The notes under the pieces: generated by a model | Databases searched by the model: none | What the model was told of the DNA's origin: nothing | The model's input: only the letters and a program-made list of their open reading frames with translations | Position numbers and translations under genes: made by a program | Source: Duganella sp. CF458 | GTDB taxonomy: Bacteria; Pseudomonadota; Gammaproteobacteria; Burkholderiales; Burkholderiaceae_D | DNA length: 64,000 nt | Assembly: GCF_900113115.1 (NCBI RefSeq) | Contig: NZ_FOOF01000001.1 | Coordinates: 186,001-250,000 of the forward strand | Direction of reading: 5' to 3' | Part shown: positions 1-9,701 of the stretch, in pieces | Numbering within the stretch: the stretch's first letter is position 1 | Layout: each line of letters starts with the position of its first letter

Positions 1-25
1 GCCAGGCAGGATTGAAACTCCCCTG

Positions 26-1492
26 ATGAACGAAGACATCCTCATAAATATCACCCCGCAGGAAACCCGCGTCGCCCTCATCGTGCAGGGCGCCGTGCAG
101 GAACTGCACATCGAGCGTACGCTGACGCGCGGCCTGGCGGGCAACGTCTATTCCGGCAAAGTAGTGCGGGTGCTGCCCGGCATGCAGTCAGCCTTCATCG
201 ATATCGGCCTGGAACGCGCAGCCTTCCTGCACGTGGCCGATATCTGGGAAGCGCGCCCGCATGACGGCGCCCAGAACGCCACCCCGACCCCGATCGAGAA
301 ACTGCTGTTCGACGGCCAGGTGCTGACCGTGCAGGTGATCAAGGACCCGATCGGCACCAAGGGCGCGCGCCTGTCGACCCAGATTTCCATCGCCGGGCGC
401 ATGCTGGTCTACCTGCCGCAGGACGGCCATATCGGCATCTCGCAGAAGATCGAGAAGGAAGCCGACCGCGAAGCGCTGCGCGCACGCATGCAAGGCCTGC
501 TGCCGGAAGACGAAAAAGGCGGCTACATCGTGCGCACCCAGGCGGAAGACGCCTCGGACAGCGACCTGCAGGCCGACATCGAATACCTGCGCAAGACCTG
601 GGGCGCGATCTGCCACGGCGCGCGCACCCGCCCGCCGACCTCCCTGCTGCACCAGGACCTGAACCTGGCGCAGCGCGTGCTGCGCGACTTCGTGCACGAC
701 GAGACAGCGACCATCCAGGTCGATTCGCGCGAGAATTTCGTGGCGCTGACGGAGTTCGGCCGCGTGTATACGCCGTCCGTGCTGTCGCGCTTGCAGCACT
801 ACACCGGCGAACGCCCGCTGTTCGACCTGTACGGCGTGGAAGAGGAGATCCATCGCGCACTGGGGCGCCGCGTCGACCTCAAGTCCGGCGGCTACCTGAT
901 CGTCGACCAGACCGAAGCCATGACGACCATCGACGTCAACACCGGCGGTTTCGTCGGCGGCCGCAATTTTGCCGACACCATCTTCAAGACCAACCTGGAA
1001 GCGGCGCACGCGATTGCGCGCCAACTGCGCCTGCGCAACCTGGGCGGCATCATCATCCTCGACTTCATCGACATGGAGAACAACGAGCACCGCAACGCCG
1101 TGCTGGCGGAACTGAAGAAAGCCCTGGCGCGCGACCGCACCAAGGTGTCGGTGTCGGGCTTCTCGGCGCTGGGACTGGTGGAAATGACGCGCAAGCGCAC
1201 GCGCGAATCGCTGGCCCACATCCTGTGCGAGCCCTGCCCGGCCTGCGAGGGCAAGGGCCAGGTCAAGACCTCGCGCACCATCTGCTATGAAATCCTGCGC
1301 GAGCTGCTGCGCGAAGCCAAGCAGTTCAATCCGCGCGAATTCCGCATCCTCGCCTCGCAGGAAGTGGTCGACCTGTTCCTCGAGGAGGAATCGCAGCACC
1401 TGGCGATGCTGGGCGACTTCATCGGCAAGAAAATCTCGCTGCAAGTCGAAACCAGCTACCACCAGGAACAGTACGACGTCATCCTGATGTAG
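26..1492 (+). CDS. rng: Ribonuclease G
   Basis: Endoribonuclease of the RNase E/G family, which matures the 5' end of 16S rRNA and takes part in mRNA decay in the cytoplasm. At 488 residues it has the length of RNase G rather than RNase E and lacks a long C-terminal scaffold. An S1-type RNA-binding region covers about residues 35-130. The catalytic region has the Mg-binding motifs DVNTGGF near residue 302 and DFIDMENNEH near 345, followed by the zinc-link cysteines CPACEGKG near 402. The ATG follows a short leader at the window edge; whatever lies upstream is cut off. Its last 14 bases overlap the 3' end of the convergent gene. Identification is secure. Confidence 0.96.
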   Translation: MNEDILINITPQETRVALIVQGAVQELHIERTLTRGLAGNVYSGKVVRVLPGMQSAFIDIGLERAAFLHVADIWEARPHDGAQNATPTPIEKLLFDGQVLTVQVIKDPIGTKGARLSTQISIAGRMLVYLPQDGHIGISQKIEKEADREALRARMQGLLPEDEKGGYIVRTQAEDASDSDLQADIEYLRKTWGAICHGARTRPPTSLLHQDLNLAQRVLRDFVHDETATIQVDSRENFVALTEFGRVYTPSVLSRLQHYTGERPLFDLYGVEEEIHRALGRRVDLKSGGYLIVDQTEAMTTIDVNTGGFVGGRNFADTIFKTNLEAAHAIARQLRLRNLGGIIILDFIDMENNEHRNAVLAELKKALARDRTKVSVSGFSALGLVEMTRKRTRESLAHILCEPCPACEGKGQVKTSRTICYEILRELLREAKQFNPREFRILASQEVVDLFLEEESQHLAMLGDFIGKKISLQVETSYHQEQYDVILM

Positions 1493-2249
1493 GCCTGGCT
1501 GGCGCGGCGCCGTAGCGCACCAGGGTGGCTTGCCACGCCTGATCGTGCTGCAGCGCGTGTACAGCGGCCGCCACGCGCTGCGCCGTACCGGACGGCAAGC
1601 GCGGCGACAGCAGGACATGGCGCAGGAAATCGCCGCCCGGTTCCGGCGTCGCCACCAGTTGCTGCAATTCGGACGAGTTCTCCGCCAGCGCGCGAAAATG
1701 CAGGCGGTTCACCACCGTAAAATCAATGCGGCCGGCGATCAGCTTGCGCAGGTTGTTCATTTCATCCCCCACTTCGTCGACGTGCAGTTCCCCGCGGCGG
1801 CCCATGTCGCCCAGGAAGCGGTAGACGTGGCCGCGCACGGCGCCAAACCGCATTCCGCGCAGCGAGGCCGGCATCGGGCCGGCGGGGACACTCCCGGCCT
1901 TGAACACCAGCACATTATGGTCGGCGAACAAAGGCGCGCTCCAACCGTAGCGGCTGGCCAGCGGCTCCTTGAGGAAAGTCGGCGACAGGAACAGTGCAAT
2001 GCCATCGATCCGTTTGCGCCCCTGTCCCGCCATCGCAAGGAAGCGGGCGCGCGGCACGTTCTCCAGCACGAACTGGTCGTCGCCCATGTGGCGATTCAGG
2101 GCCCGCACCAATTCCGCCGCAAGCCCGTCCCCGTCCTGCCGCACGAACGGTGGATGAAGATAGGTGTTGTAGGCCGTATAGGTGGCAGCCGCGCCCCAGA
2201 TGGGGCACGCCAGCAACAGCAGCAAGCCGGTACGAAACAGTCTTGGCAT
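1479..2249 (-). CDS. Periplasmic solute-binding-like protein (SBP_bac_3 type)
   Basis: A 256-residue protein with an N-terminal signal peptide (residues 1-21, cut near AAA/TY). The rest resembles the amino-acid-binding SBP_bac_3 fold: YNTYLHPPF near the start, a GIALFLSP segment, and a late segment on hinge residues (NNLRKLIAGRIDFTVV). No ABC permease or ATPase is adjacent, so it may be an orphan sensor or binding protein rather than a transporter part. It is a paralogue of the protein at 25001-25768, sharing FDG/IDG-ALFLSP and SNLRKLVAG/NNLRKLIAG. The ligand cannot be read from sequence. Confidence 0.8.
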   Translation of the reverse strand: MPRLFRTGLLLLLACPIWGAAATYTAYNTYLHPPFVRQDGDGLAAELVRALNRHMGDDQFVLENVPRARFLAMAGQGRKRIDGIALFLSPTFLKEPLASRYGWSAPLFADHNVLVFKAGSVPAGPMPASLRGMRFGAVRGHVYRFLGDMGRRGELHVDEVGDEMNNLRKLIAGRIDFTVVNRLHFRALAENSSELQQLVATPEPGGDFLRHVLLSPRLPSGTAQRVAAAVHALQHDQAWQATLVRYGAAPARPTSG

Positions 2250-2417
2250 GCCCCTATGCTAGCCCATAAAACGCAAGCAGCGTTGAAGTTGCCTTGCAGG
2301 TATAAATGTTTCGATTTGTCTTGTGACAATTTTCTTGCTGAAGCAGCGTCGATTTGGCGTTACCATCGTGAAACAAACGACAGCAACCTGCTGTGACGAA
2401 AACTGGGGAATATCGCC

Positions 2418-3953
2418 ATGAAGAACCTGAAAATCGGGGCGCGTCTTGGTTTGGCTTTTGCAGTTGTCCTGGTGCTGCTGGCCACGATGACGGTGGTCGG
2501 CATCATGCGTTTGCACAGCGCCAGCGTGAAAACCGAGGCGCTGGTTGCCGATAACGTGCGCAACGAGCGCCTGGTGGCCGAGTGGCAGAAGGTGGTCGAA
2601 GTGAATGCGGCGCGCACCACGGCGGCGTACATGGTCGCGGACCCGGAACAGCAGAAATCCATCGAAGCGCAGATGAAGGCCGCCTCTGGCCGCGCCACCG
2701 AAATCCAGGACTTGCTGGCCAAGCTCCTGAGCACCCCCGCCTCCCGCAGCGCCTACGAAAAAGTGCTGGAAAACCGCAAGGCCTATGTCGACCAGCGCAA
2801 GGCTGTCTACAAAGCCAAGGCGGACGGCGATATGCAAACCGCGCAGCGCCTGTTCGTCGACATGGAAGCGCGCCGCGTGAGCTACCTGGGCGCGCTCGAT
2901 GAAGTCACCGATGCCGAGCACCGCAACCTGGATGCGCTGGCCGCCGACATCCAGGCCAGCAACCGCAGTGGCCGCAACCTGCTGGTCATGCTGGGCGTGG
3001 CGGCGGTCGCCCTGGGCGTGGGCTTTGCCTGGCTGACCACCCACTCCATCGTCAAGCCTCTCAATGAAGCGGTTCACATTGCCCAGACCGTGGCCGATGG
3101 CGACTTGAGCCGCCGCATCGAGGCGCACGGCGAGGACGAGGCGGGCCAATTGCTGAAAGCCCTGAAGTCGATGAACGACAGCCTGGCCGGCATCGTCAGC
3201 GAAGTGCGGCATGGCACGGAAAGCATCGCCACCGCATCGCAGCAGATCGCCTCCGGCAACCATGACCTGTCGGCGCGCACCGAACACCAGGCCAGCACGC
3301 TGGAACAGACCGCATCGTCAATGGAAGAACTGACTTCCGCAGTTCGCACCAATGCCGACAACGCGCGCACGGCGCGCGAGCTGGCGGCCACCGCCTCCGA
3401 TGTGGCAGCACGCGGCGGCAGCGTGGTGAGCGAGGTGGTTCACACCATGGGTTCGATCAATGCGGCGTCGACCAAGATCGTGGACATCATCGCAGTCATC
3501 GACGGCATCGCTTTCCAGACCAATATCCTGGCGCTGAACGCCGCAGTGGAAGCGGCGCGCGCCGGTGAACAGGGGCGCGGCTTTGCCGTAGTGGCGAGCG
3601 AGGTGCGCAGCCTGGCGCAGCGCAGCGCGCAAGCGGCAGGCGAAATCAAGGAGTTGATCAACAACACGGTGCAGCAGGTGCAGGCTGGCAGTGCGCTGGT
3701 GAACCAGGCCGGCAGCACCATGGATGAAGTGGTGGCCAGCATCCAGCGCGTCACCTCCATCATGTCGGAGATCGCGTCGGCCAGCAGCGAGCAGACGGTG
3801 GGCATCGAACAGGTCAACCAGGCAATCGTACAGCTCGATAATGTGACGCAGCAGAATGCCGCGCTGGTGGAGCAGGCGGCAGCGGCGGCCAGCGCCATGC
3901 AGGACCAGGCAGGCCGCCTGACCGGCCAGGTCGGCCGCTTCAAGCTGGCGTGA
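2418..3953 (+). CDS. Methyl-accepting chemotaxis protein
   Basis: Transmembrane chemoreceptor of 511 residues that passes ligand signals to CheA/CheW. Order seen: TM1 about residues 10-30; a periplasmic four-helix-bundle region of about 150 residues; TM2 about 188-208; HAMP about 210-262, opening with the KPL motif; then a long cytoplasmic coiled coil with the hairpin tip [16 protein letters not shown] near 365 and [18 protein letters not shown] just after. The QEVRSLAQ-type tip is well preserved. No che genes are nearby, so it is an orphan receptor. The periplasmic domain gives no ligand. No C-terminal CheR-binding pentapeptide was seen; the protein ends RFKLA. Confidence 0.95.
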   Translation: MKNLKIGARLGLAFAVVLVLLATMTVVGIMRLHSASVKTEALVADNVRNERLVAEWQKVVEVNAARTTAAYMVADPEQQKSIEAQMKAASGRATEIQDLLAKLLSTPASRSAYEKVLENRKAYVDQRKAVYKAKADGDMQTAQRLFVDMEARRVSYLGALDEVTDAEHRNLDALAADIQASNRSGRNLLVMLGVAAVALGVGFAWLTTHSIVKPLNEAVHIAQTVADGDLSRRIEAHGEDEAGQLLKALKSMNDSLAGIVSEVRHGTESIATASQQIASGNHDLSARTEHQASTLEQTASSMEELTSAVRTNADNARTARELAATASDVAARGGSVVSEVVHTMGSINAASTKIVDIIAVIDGIAFQTNILALNAAVEAARAGEQGRGFAVVASEVRSLAQRSAQAAGEIKELINNTVQQVQAGSALVNQAGSTMDEVVASIQRVTSIMSEIASASSEQTVGIEQVNQAIVQLDNVTQQNAALVEQAAAAASAMQDQAGRLTGQVGRFKLA

Positions 3954-3976
3954 CCGTTACTCCAGCTGCGGCCCGG

Positions 3977-4432
3977 TCATTTGATGAAACGGGCGTAGCT
4001 CCAACCGATCAATGCCGCTACGCCGACCGTCGCGATGCGCACCATCCAGTCCTTGCGCCGCACTTCGCTGGCCAGCTTGCGCGAGCGCTCCGCCGCTTGC
4101 GCAATCAGCTCCCTGTCGTCGGGATGGTGGTAGGTTTCGTCCAGCGAGCGATAGGTTTCGAATTCATCGCCGCGCGCCCGGGCGCCCAGCAGGCCGGCCA
4201 GTTCAATCATCAGGCCGAGGAATTCCTCGCTCGGGTTCTTGGCCCACAACTCCCCGTCCTCCAGCAACATGATTTCGCTCTCGTCGCCCCTCGCCGGCTG
4301 GTACACCTGCGGGTCCGGTTGCGCATCCTGGTCGAACGCGAGACGGTCGGACATCCGGCTGATTGCCAGCCGCACGTCCTCCATCAAAATCGGATTCGAA
4401 TGCGTACGCAGAATGGAGATGTGATAGCCCAT
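3977..4432 (-). CDS. Hypothetical protein with C-terminal membrane anchor
   Basis: A 151-residue protein of no recognised family. The first 125 residues are soluble, acidic and partly helical (RLAISRMSDRLAFDQDA; a second helical region near AQAAERSRKLASEVRRKD). One hydrophobic segment, about residues 130-147, sits at the extreme C terminus, so it is probably a tail-anchored or inner-membrane protein with a cytoplasmic domain. It lies downstream of the hydrolase gene on the same strand, separated by a short AT-rich hairpin. Codon use looks like that of its neighbours, which supports a real gene. Confidence 0.7.
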   Translation of the reverse strand: MGYHISILRTHSNPILMEDVRLAISRMSDRLAFDQDAQPDPQVYQPARGDESEIMLLEDGELWAKNPSEEFLGLMIELAGLLGARARGDEFETYRSLDETYHHPDDRELIAQAAERSRKLASEVRRKDWMVRIATVGVAALIGWSYARFIK

Positions 4433-4455
4433 GACGGCCGAGTATAGCCTTAAGC

Positions 4456-4477
4456 TTTCGATAATATGCTATCGAAA
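4456..4477. other. AT-rich hairpin at hydrolase 3' end
   Basis: Inverted repeat with 8-base arms TTTCGATA/TATCGAAA and a 6-base loop. It spans the stop codon of the minus-strand hydrolase and lies between that gene and the downstream hypothetical. There is no T-run after it on the minus strand, so it is only a weak terminator or a processing hairpin. Confidence 0.4.
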
Positions 4478-5152
4478 AATCACCGGCAGAAGGCCGGCCA
4501 GCGCCTGCGGCTGCTCGAGGGGAATCAGGTGGCCCGCATTGGCCACCGTCACCAGCTTTGCGCCGGGAATGCCGTCAGCCAGTTCGCGTGCCTCTTCGGG
4601 GCTGCGCAAGCGGTCCTCGGCTGCCGCGACCACCAGCGTTGGACACTGGATGCCGGACAGGCGCCCGGTATCGGCATCGCGCACGATCAATGACTGGCGC
4701 ACAAAGACTTCGCGGCCCAGGCGTTCGCCCATCAGGCGCACCTGTGCAAGCAACGCTTCGTTGGCGCAATGATCCGGATGCAGCGATTGCGCGATGGCGG
4801 CGCGCCCCAGGCCGCGGAAGGCGCCCAGCGGCGTGGCGCGGGCCGCCTTGCTGCGCTGCTCTACCTGCAGCGGCAAGTCGGCCCGGCTGGACGTGGCGAC
4901 CAGCGCCAGCGACAGTACGCGTTCGGGGGCGAGCCGCACGATTTCACGCGCGACATAGCCGCCCATCGAGAAGCCAAGCAAGTTGAATTGTGGCGGGCAA
5001 CGGGCCAGCACGGCCTGCGCCATGGCGGCGATGGAATCGCCTTCGGCCAGGCTGGCGAAATGCAGCGCGAGTGCGGGCGGCAGGAACGGCAGCATGCCAT
5101 CCCATAAGGCGTCGTCCAGCATATAGCCCGGAATCAGGACCAGTGGCGCCAT
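4469..5152 (-). CDS. Alpha/beta hydrolase
   Basis: Serine hydrolase of the alpha/beta fold, 227 residues. The nucleophile elbow is GFSMGG with Ser62; the likely acid is Asp180 (AAAEDRL) and the base His208 (NAGHLIPLE), giving a complete triad. The opening PLVLIPGYMLDDALW fits the oxyanion strand of small esterase/lactonase-like members. No signal peptide, so cytoplasmic. It begins 16 bases after the end of waaF on the same strand and could be co-transcribed with it, although no LPS role is implied. Substrate unknown. Confidence 0.85.
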   Translation of the reverse strand: MAPLVLIPGYMLDDALWDGMLPFLPPALALHFASLAEGDSIAAMAQAVLARCPPQFNLLGFSMGGYVAREIVRLAPERVLSLALVATSSRADLPLQVEQRSKAARATPLGAFRGLGRAAIAQSLHPDHCANEALLAQVRLMGERLGREVFVRQSLIVRDADTGRLSGIQCPTLVVAAAEDRLRSPEEARELADGIPGAKLVTVANAGHLIPLEQPQALAGLLPVIFR

Positions 5153-5167
5153 CGCCCTTGCCTGCCT

Positions 5168-6187
5168 TCAGCGGCCCAGCATCGGCTCCAGCGTCTGCCA
5201 TACCTGGCCGGCGCTGATGCCGTGCATGCAGTTCTGGTGGCCAAGCGGGCATTCGCGCTGGCGGCACGGCGAGCATTCCAGGCGCAGCGAGATCGAGGCC
5301 GCCAGGTCGGAGAATGGCGGCGCGTGATCGGGGTCGGTCGGGCCGTAAATGGCGATCACCGGCCGGTTCAGGGCGGAAGCCACGTGCAGCAGTCCGGAGT
5401 CGTTGCTCACCACGGCCGCCGAGCGGGCAATCAGGGCCACGGCATCGGACAGGCTGGTCTTGCCGGCCAGGCTGACCAGGCCAGCGGGCGCGCCGGCAGC
5501 GGCAATCACTTCATCGCAGCTGGGGCCGTCCTTGGGCGAACCGAGCAGCGCAACCTGGGCTTGCGGGTCGCGCGCCAGGATGTGCTGCGCCAGTTGGCCG
5601 AAATGTGCAGGCGGCCAGCGTTTGGCGCCGCCGAATTCGGCGCCCGGCGCAAACACCACCAGCGGGCGCGCCGGGTCCAGGCCGGCCTTGGCGCAGGCAG
5701 CGGCCACCTGCGCGTCACTGGCGGCCATGCGCGGCTTCGGCAGGCTGCCATCCAGCGGCGCCGACGGCGCGGCGGCCAGTGCGGCATAGAACGGCACCAT
5801 CGGGCGCGGCGGGGTGTCGTCATGGTGCATGACGTTGATCAGCCCATAGCGGCTCTCGCCCTTGTAGCCGACGCGGCGCGGAATACCGGCCAGCCACGGG
5901 ATCAGGGCGAATTTCAGGGTATTTGGCAGGATATAGGCTTCGGCATAACCGCGCCGGCGCAGCAGGCGCGCAAAGCGCCAGCGCTCCTTCAACTGCAGGG
6001 CGCCATGGCGGAACGGCGTTTCCAGGACTTCGGCCACTTCCGGCATCTGGCGCCAGATCGGCGACACTGCCGGCGGCGCCAGCACGTCGATCGGGCGCTC
6101 AGGCTGCAGCGTTTTCAGGCGCTGCAGCAGCGGCTGCGCCATCACGGCGTCGCCAATCCAGTTGGGAGAGATCACCAGGGTCCTCAT
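5168..6187 (-). CDS. waaF: Lipopolysaccharide heptosyltransferase II
   Basis: GT9 glycosyltransferase that adds the second L-glycero-D-manno-heptose to the LPS inner core at the inner membrane. The N terminus MRTLVISPNWIGDAVMAQP is the typical WaaF opening, which is why this ATG was chosen over one eight codons upstream. The C-terminal donor-binding half has SNDSGLLHVASA and YGPTDPDHAPPF, and a late Cys pair region (LECSPCRQRECPLGHQNC) seen in WaaF proteins. At 339 residues the length is normal. It is divergent from the glycosyltransferase at 6296, suggesting an LPS core cluster. Confidence 0.93.
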   Translation of the reverse strand: MRTLVISPNWIGDAVMAQPLLQRLKTLQPERPIDVLAPPAVSPIWRQMPEVAEVLETPFRHGALQLKERWRFARLLRRRGYAEAYILPNTLKFALIPWLAGIPRRVGYKGESRYGLINVMHHDDTPPRPMVPFYAALAAAPSAPLDGSLPKPRMAASDAQVAAACAKAGLDPARPLVVFAPGAEFGGAKRWPPAHFGQLAQHILARDPQAQVALLGSPKDGPSCDEVIAAAGAPAGLVSLAGKTSLSDAVALIARSAAVVSNDSGLLHVASALNRPVIAIYGPTDPDHAPPFSDLAASISLRLECSPCRQRECPLGHQNCMHGISAGQVWQTLEPMLGR

Positions 6188-6295
6188 TGACGCCCCTCCT
6201 GCGCGGCGCAAGCGCTACCGGTGATCCAGCGCTGGTATACTGCCGGATTGGCGCCCGCCAGCAGGACGGCCGTTTTTATTAATTTTTTAGCATCC

Positions 6296-7129
6296 ATGCC
6301 ACAAGCTTCAACCATCTCGTTAATTATCACCACATACAATCGTCCGGACGCCCTGTCGGCCGTGGTGGAGGCCTGTTTTGCGCAGGACGACAACAACTTC
6401 GAGATCATTATCGCCGATGACGGATCGGCCAACAACACACGGGAAACCGTAGCGGCCCTGTTGGCGCGCTCGCCGGTGCCGATGAAGCATGTGTGGCAGG
6501 AAGATATCGGCTTTCGCGCCGCGCGGGCGCGCAACCTGGGTACCCTGGCGGCGCAAGGCGAATACATCATCTTCATCGATGGCGACTGCGTGCCGCAGAA
6601 AGACTTCGTCGCCAACCACCGGCGCCTGTCCAAGCGCGGCCACGTGGTGACCGGCAGCCGGGTGCTGCTCAGCGAAACCTATACGCGCCGCCTGCTGGAG
6701 CAGCACCTCGACATCCAGCGCCTGGGCGCGATGGAAAAGTTCAAGCTGTACCTGGCCGGCAGCGCCAATAAATTCCTGCAGACGATGCTGACCTTGCCGG
6801 ACCTGGGGCGCGAAAGCAAGCGCTTTACCTGGCGCCGCATCAAGAGCTGCAATATGGCGGTCTGGCGCAGCGACCTGGACCTGGTGAACGGTTTCGACGA
6901 AAGTTTCACCGGCTGGGGCCATGAAGATTCCGACCTGGTGGTGCGCCTGTTCAACGCCGGTGTCATGCGCAAGAGCGGCGCTTTCGCCACCGAGGTGTAT
7001 CACCTCTGGCACCGCGAAGCGAAGCGCGACCAGGAATCGAGCAACCGCTCGGTGGTGCTGAAGCGGGCCGAGGACAAGACCACGCAAGCCGTCGCCGGCC
7101 TGCGCGAGCTGCGCGCTAGCGCTGCCTAA
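6296..7129 (+). CDS. Family 2 glycosyltransferase (LPS core type)
   Basis: GT-A fold glycosyltransferase, 277 residues. The N-terminal nucleotide-sugar domain has ISLIITTYNRPDAL, IIADDGS and the metal-binding IDGDC near residue 95. The C-terminal part has FDESFTGWGHEDSDL, the motif of the galactosyltransferase-like (Glyco_transf_7C) extension. The ATG beginning MPQASTIS was preferred because the family starts just before the first beta strand; an upstream in-frame start at 6221 would add 25 untypical residues. It lies divergent to waaF, so an LPS core sugar transfer is likely. The sugar is not predictable. Its stop overlaps the convergent response regulator by 4 bases. Confidence 0.9.
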   Translation: MPQASTISLIITTYNRPDALSAVVEACFAQDDNNFEIIIADDGSANNTRETVAALLARSPVPMKHVWQEDIGFRAARARNLGTLAAQGEYIIFIDGDCVPQKDFVANHRRLSKRGHVVTGSRVLLSETYTRRLLEQHLDIQRLGAMEKFKLYLAGSANKFLQTMLTLPDLGRESKRFTWRRIKSCNMAVWRSDLDLVNGFDESFTGWGHEDSDLVVRLFNAGVMRKSGAFATEVYHLWHREAKRDQESSNRSVVLKRAEDKTTQAVAGLRELRASAA

Positions 7130-7725
7130 TCGCGCAAGGCGACGCGCACCAGGTCGGCGACGTTATCCACGCCGAGCTTGGCCATCAGGCGCGCCTTGTG
7201 CACTTCCACAGTGCGCACGCTGATGTTCAGCTGTGGCGCGATTTCGCGATTGTGGCGCCCCATGACCACCAGTTCGAACACCTCGCGCTCGCGCGGGGTC
7301 AGCTCGCCCAACAGCTGGTCGCGCTGCTGGCGGCGGTCCTGGTCCTGGCGCTGGCGCAACTGCATCGAGAACGCTTCCTCAATGGCGGCAATCAGCTTGT
7401 CGTCGTCAAACGGCTTTTCCAGGAAATCGACGGCGCGCGCCTTGAACGCTTCGCGCGCCGAACTGACGTCGCCATGGCCGGTCACGATGATCACCGGCAG
7501 CAGGCAATTCATCTCGTTCAGCTTGCGTTGCAAGGTCAGCCCGTCCATGCCGTCCATGCGGATGTCGGCCACCAGGCAGCCGGCCCATTCGGGCAGCCAG
7601 GCCTGCAGGAAGGCTTCGGCGCTGGCAAAAACGGCGGTGCGGTAGCCGCGCACGGCCAGCAGCAGGCCAAGGGCATCGCGCAGCGAGGGATCATCGTCGA
7701 CGATGAAAACGGTAAGGTTTGACAA
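7126..7725 (-). CDS. FixJ-type LuxR-family response regulator
   Basis: Two-component response regulator of 199 residues. Receiver domain: acidic pocket IVDDDP near residue 8, phospho-acceptor Asp in VADIRMDGMDG, Thr in IVTGHGD and Lys in LEKPFDDD. C-terminal LuxR/NarL-type HTH: LTPREREVFELVVMG and NREIAPQLNISVRTVEVHK. The start chosen is a TTG giving SNLTVFIVDDDP, because a GGAG lies eight bases upstream and the kinase stop is only two bases before it; upstream in-frame codons run into the kinase gene. The pair is translationally close and surely works as one system. Confidence 0.9.
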   Translation of the reverse strand: MSNLTVFIVDDDPSLRDALGLLLAVRGYRTAVFASAEAFLQAWLPEWAGCLVADIRMDGMDGLTLQRKLNEMNCLLPVIIVTGHGDVSSAREAFKARAVDFLEKPFDDDKLIAAIEEAFSMQLRQRQDQDRRQQRDQLLGELTPREREVFELVVMGRHNREIAPQLNISVRTVEVHKARLMAKLGVDNVADLVRVALRD

Positions 7726-7727
7726 GG

Positions 7728-9287
7728 CTATTCTCCAGAGTCCAGCGCCGGCAGTATAAATCGAAAGATGCCGTGATCGGCAACTTCCGCCCATAAAGTT
7801 CCGCCGTGCGCCTCCACGATGGAACGGCTCAGCACCAGTCCCAGGCCCATGCCGCTGGCCTTGGTCGACACGAACGGCTCGAACAGGCGCCCTGCCGCTT
7901 GCTGCGTCAGGCCGTCGCCGCTGTCTTCCACCGTGAAGCGCAGCTTGCCACCGATGTTCTCCGCCATAAGGCTGATGCTGCGCTGCCCTGCGGGACGCAT
8001 GCGCACCGCATCCAGGGCATTGGCCAACAGGTTGCGCAGCACCAGTTCCACCTGCAGGCGATCGACCTGCACTGCCAGCGCCGGCGCTTCGGCGACGCTG
8101 ACTTGCACCCCGTGCTCGGCGAACTGCGGCCGGAATTGCTGGACGATGCCGGCCTGCAGGGTGGCGGCGCCGACCGACTCCAGTTGCATGGCGCCGGTGC
8201 GGAAGAAGTCGCGCAGGCGGCGCACCACTTCCGCCGCGCGCGCCGATTCATTGATCATCTGACCGATCGCATTTTTCAGCAAGTCACCCGCCTCGCCGCG
8301 TGCCAGCAGGTGCTCGCATGCCTTGCCGTACACCGCCAGCGCCGTCATCGGCTGGTTCAGTTCATGCGCCAGCGCAGCGGCCATTTCACCGGCTGCGGCC
8401 AGGCGCAAGGTCTGCTTCAATTCCTCCGCCACCTGGCGCCGTTCATCGACCACGATACCGATGAAGAAACCCACCAGCGCCAGCACCGCATCGAGCATCT
8501 GCAGCTCGGACACGGTGATGTTATCGGCGTGGTTGGCCCTGACCAGGGCCACGATGGCCAGCTGCAGCACGAACACCACCAGCGCCGCGCCATGCACGCC
8601 CTGACGCGAAGCGGCCCAGATCAGCGGCAGGAACAGGAAATAGAAGTGCTTGAACTCGGCCGTCATGATGTAGCCGAACACCGCCCACAACACGAAGATC
8701 GCCAGCGCCAGGTAGCCCACGGTTTCCGGCTTCCAGGCCGCTTCGCGCAGGCGCGCCCGGTCCTGCGGGTTGACCAGTTTCCAAAGCAGCGGCATGCTGA
8801 CCACCACCCCCACCATATCGCCGAAGCCGAAGCGCCAGACGGCGCGCAGCCAATCGGCCCAGGGCACCAGCCCGAGCCAGGCCAACAGGCTGATATGGCC
8901 GACCGCGTTCAGCATGGTGCCGGCGGCCACAATCATCAGCCAGCGGTAGAAACTGGTACGCGAACTGAAAATGGTGCCGCCGCCCAAGGCCCGGCGCAGG
9001 CACTCGCCCAGCAGGCCGTAGCCGCAAGTCAGCCAGGCAGCGGTCAGCAGGGTGCCGGCCAGGCCGCCCGGCAAGCCGCGCACCAGCACGTCACCCGCCA
9101 CCAGGGCCGCGTACCAGGGCAGCGCCGCGCGCCGGCCATACACCAGCCAGAACACCAGGCCCAGTGCGGTGTCGGGGTTCCAGGGGGTGATGTTCAGGCC
9201 AAGCAGCGGCTCGACATAGGTGATCCAGTCGAACAGCAGGTAGGCGGCGAAGAATCCGGTGGCCGGCAGCAAAAACGGAAAGCGCAT
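7728..9287 (-). CDS. Sensor histidine kinase with MASE1-like membrane sensor
   Basis: Membrane sensor kinase of about 519 residues. The N-terminal 270 residues are strongly hydrophobic with about eight membrane segments; the region NPDTALGLVFWLVYGRRAAL resembles the MASE1 integral sensor. The kinase core has the H box AHELNQPMTAL near residue 305 (FixL/NtrB-like), N box NLLANALDAV, and G boxes DSGDGL and GMGLGLVLSRSIV. No PAS or haem-binding domain is seen, so oxygen sensing is not implied. An alternative non-ATG start lies 30 bases upstream. It precedes its FixJ-like partner by two bases. Confidence 0.9.
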   Translation of the reverse strand: MRFPFLLPATGFFAAYLLFDWITYVEPLLGLNITPWNPDTALGLVFWLVYGRRAALPWYAALVAGDVLVRGLPGGLAGTLLTAAWLTCGYGLLGECLRRALGGGTIFSSRTSFYRWLMIVAAGTMLNAVGHISLLAWLGLVPWADWLRAVWRFGFGDMVGVVVSMPLLWKLVNPQDRARLREAAWKPETVGYLALAIFVLWAVFGYIMTAEFKHFYFLFLPLIWAASRQGVHGAALVVFVLQLAIVALVRANHADNITVSELQMLDAVLALVGFFIGIVVDERRQVAEELKQTLRLAAAGEMAAALAHELNQPMTALAVYGKACEHLLARGEAGDLLKNAIGQMINESARAAEVVRRLRDFFRTGAMQLESVGAATLQAGIVQQFRPQFAEHGVQVSVAEAPALAVQVDRLQVELVLRNLLANALDAVRMRPAGQRSISLMAENIGGKLRFTVEDSGDGLTQQAAGRLFEPFVSTKASGMGLGLVLSRSIVEAHGGTLWAEVADHGIFRFILPALDSGE

Positions 9288-9467
9288 GAAGCCCACTATA
9301 TCATTGAACCAAAGCAATCATCCGGCGCGCCAGGTTGTTGATCCAGGTTAACTTTACGGCCGGGAGTTCGCTGGCCCAGCAAACTTGCATGGCCACGGCC
9401 ATCCAAGCGGAGTAGAATCAAAGCGTTACGCCAGCCTGTGCGTAGGACTAGTTGAAGGGAGATGAAG

Positions 9468-9698
9468 ATGCGCCTGGATATCTACCGCCGTGCCGAACAT
9501 GACGGCATTTTTTCCTACCTCGCCGTGCCCGAGGGCAAACCCATCCCACAGGAAGCCATCAACACCGACTGGCTGCCAGCCGAGCAATCGCTGGAAGTCG
9601 ATGATGATGTGCAAGGCCTGCCTGATTACCACATCGACCGGCTGACCCAGCAGATGGGCAGCAAAGGCTACGCCATCACCGGATTGAAAGACATGTAA
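9468..9698 (+). CDS. Small conserved protein (DUF6139-like)
   Basis: A 76-residue protein opening MRLDIYRRAEHDGIFSYLAVPEGKP-. It resembles a small Burkholderiales family that I recall as DUF6139; the assignment is from memory. No signal peptide or membrane segment. The ATG at 9468 sits six bases after the Shine-Dalgarno AAGGGAG, better placed than the ATG at 9462. Function unknown. The stop is followed within four bases by a perfect 76-bp palindrome. Confidence 0.8.
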   Translation: MRLDIYRRAEHDGIFSYLAVPEGKPIPQEAINTDWLPAEQSLEVDDDVQGLPDYHIDRLTQQMGSKGYAITGLKDM

Positions 9699-9701
9699 TT
9701 C

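Noticed and set aside
1..25. Possible end of an upstream gene before rng
   Set aside because: Only a few codons with a TGA are visible; family cannot be recognised.
9385..9418. TTGCAT and TAGAAT as promoter of the DUF6139-like gene
   Set aside because: Spacer of 22 bases is too long.
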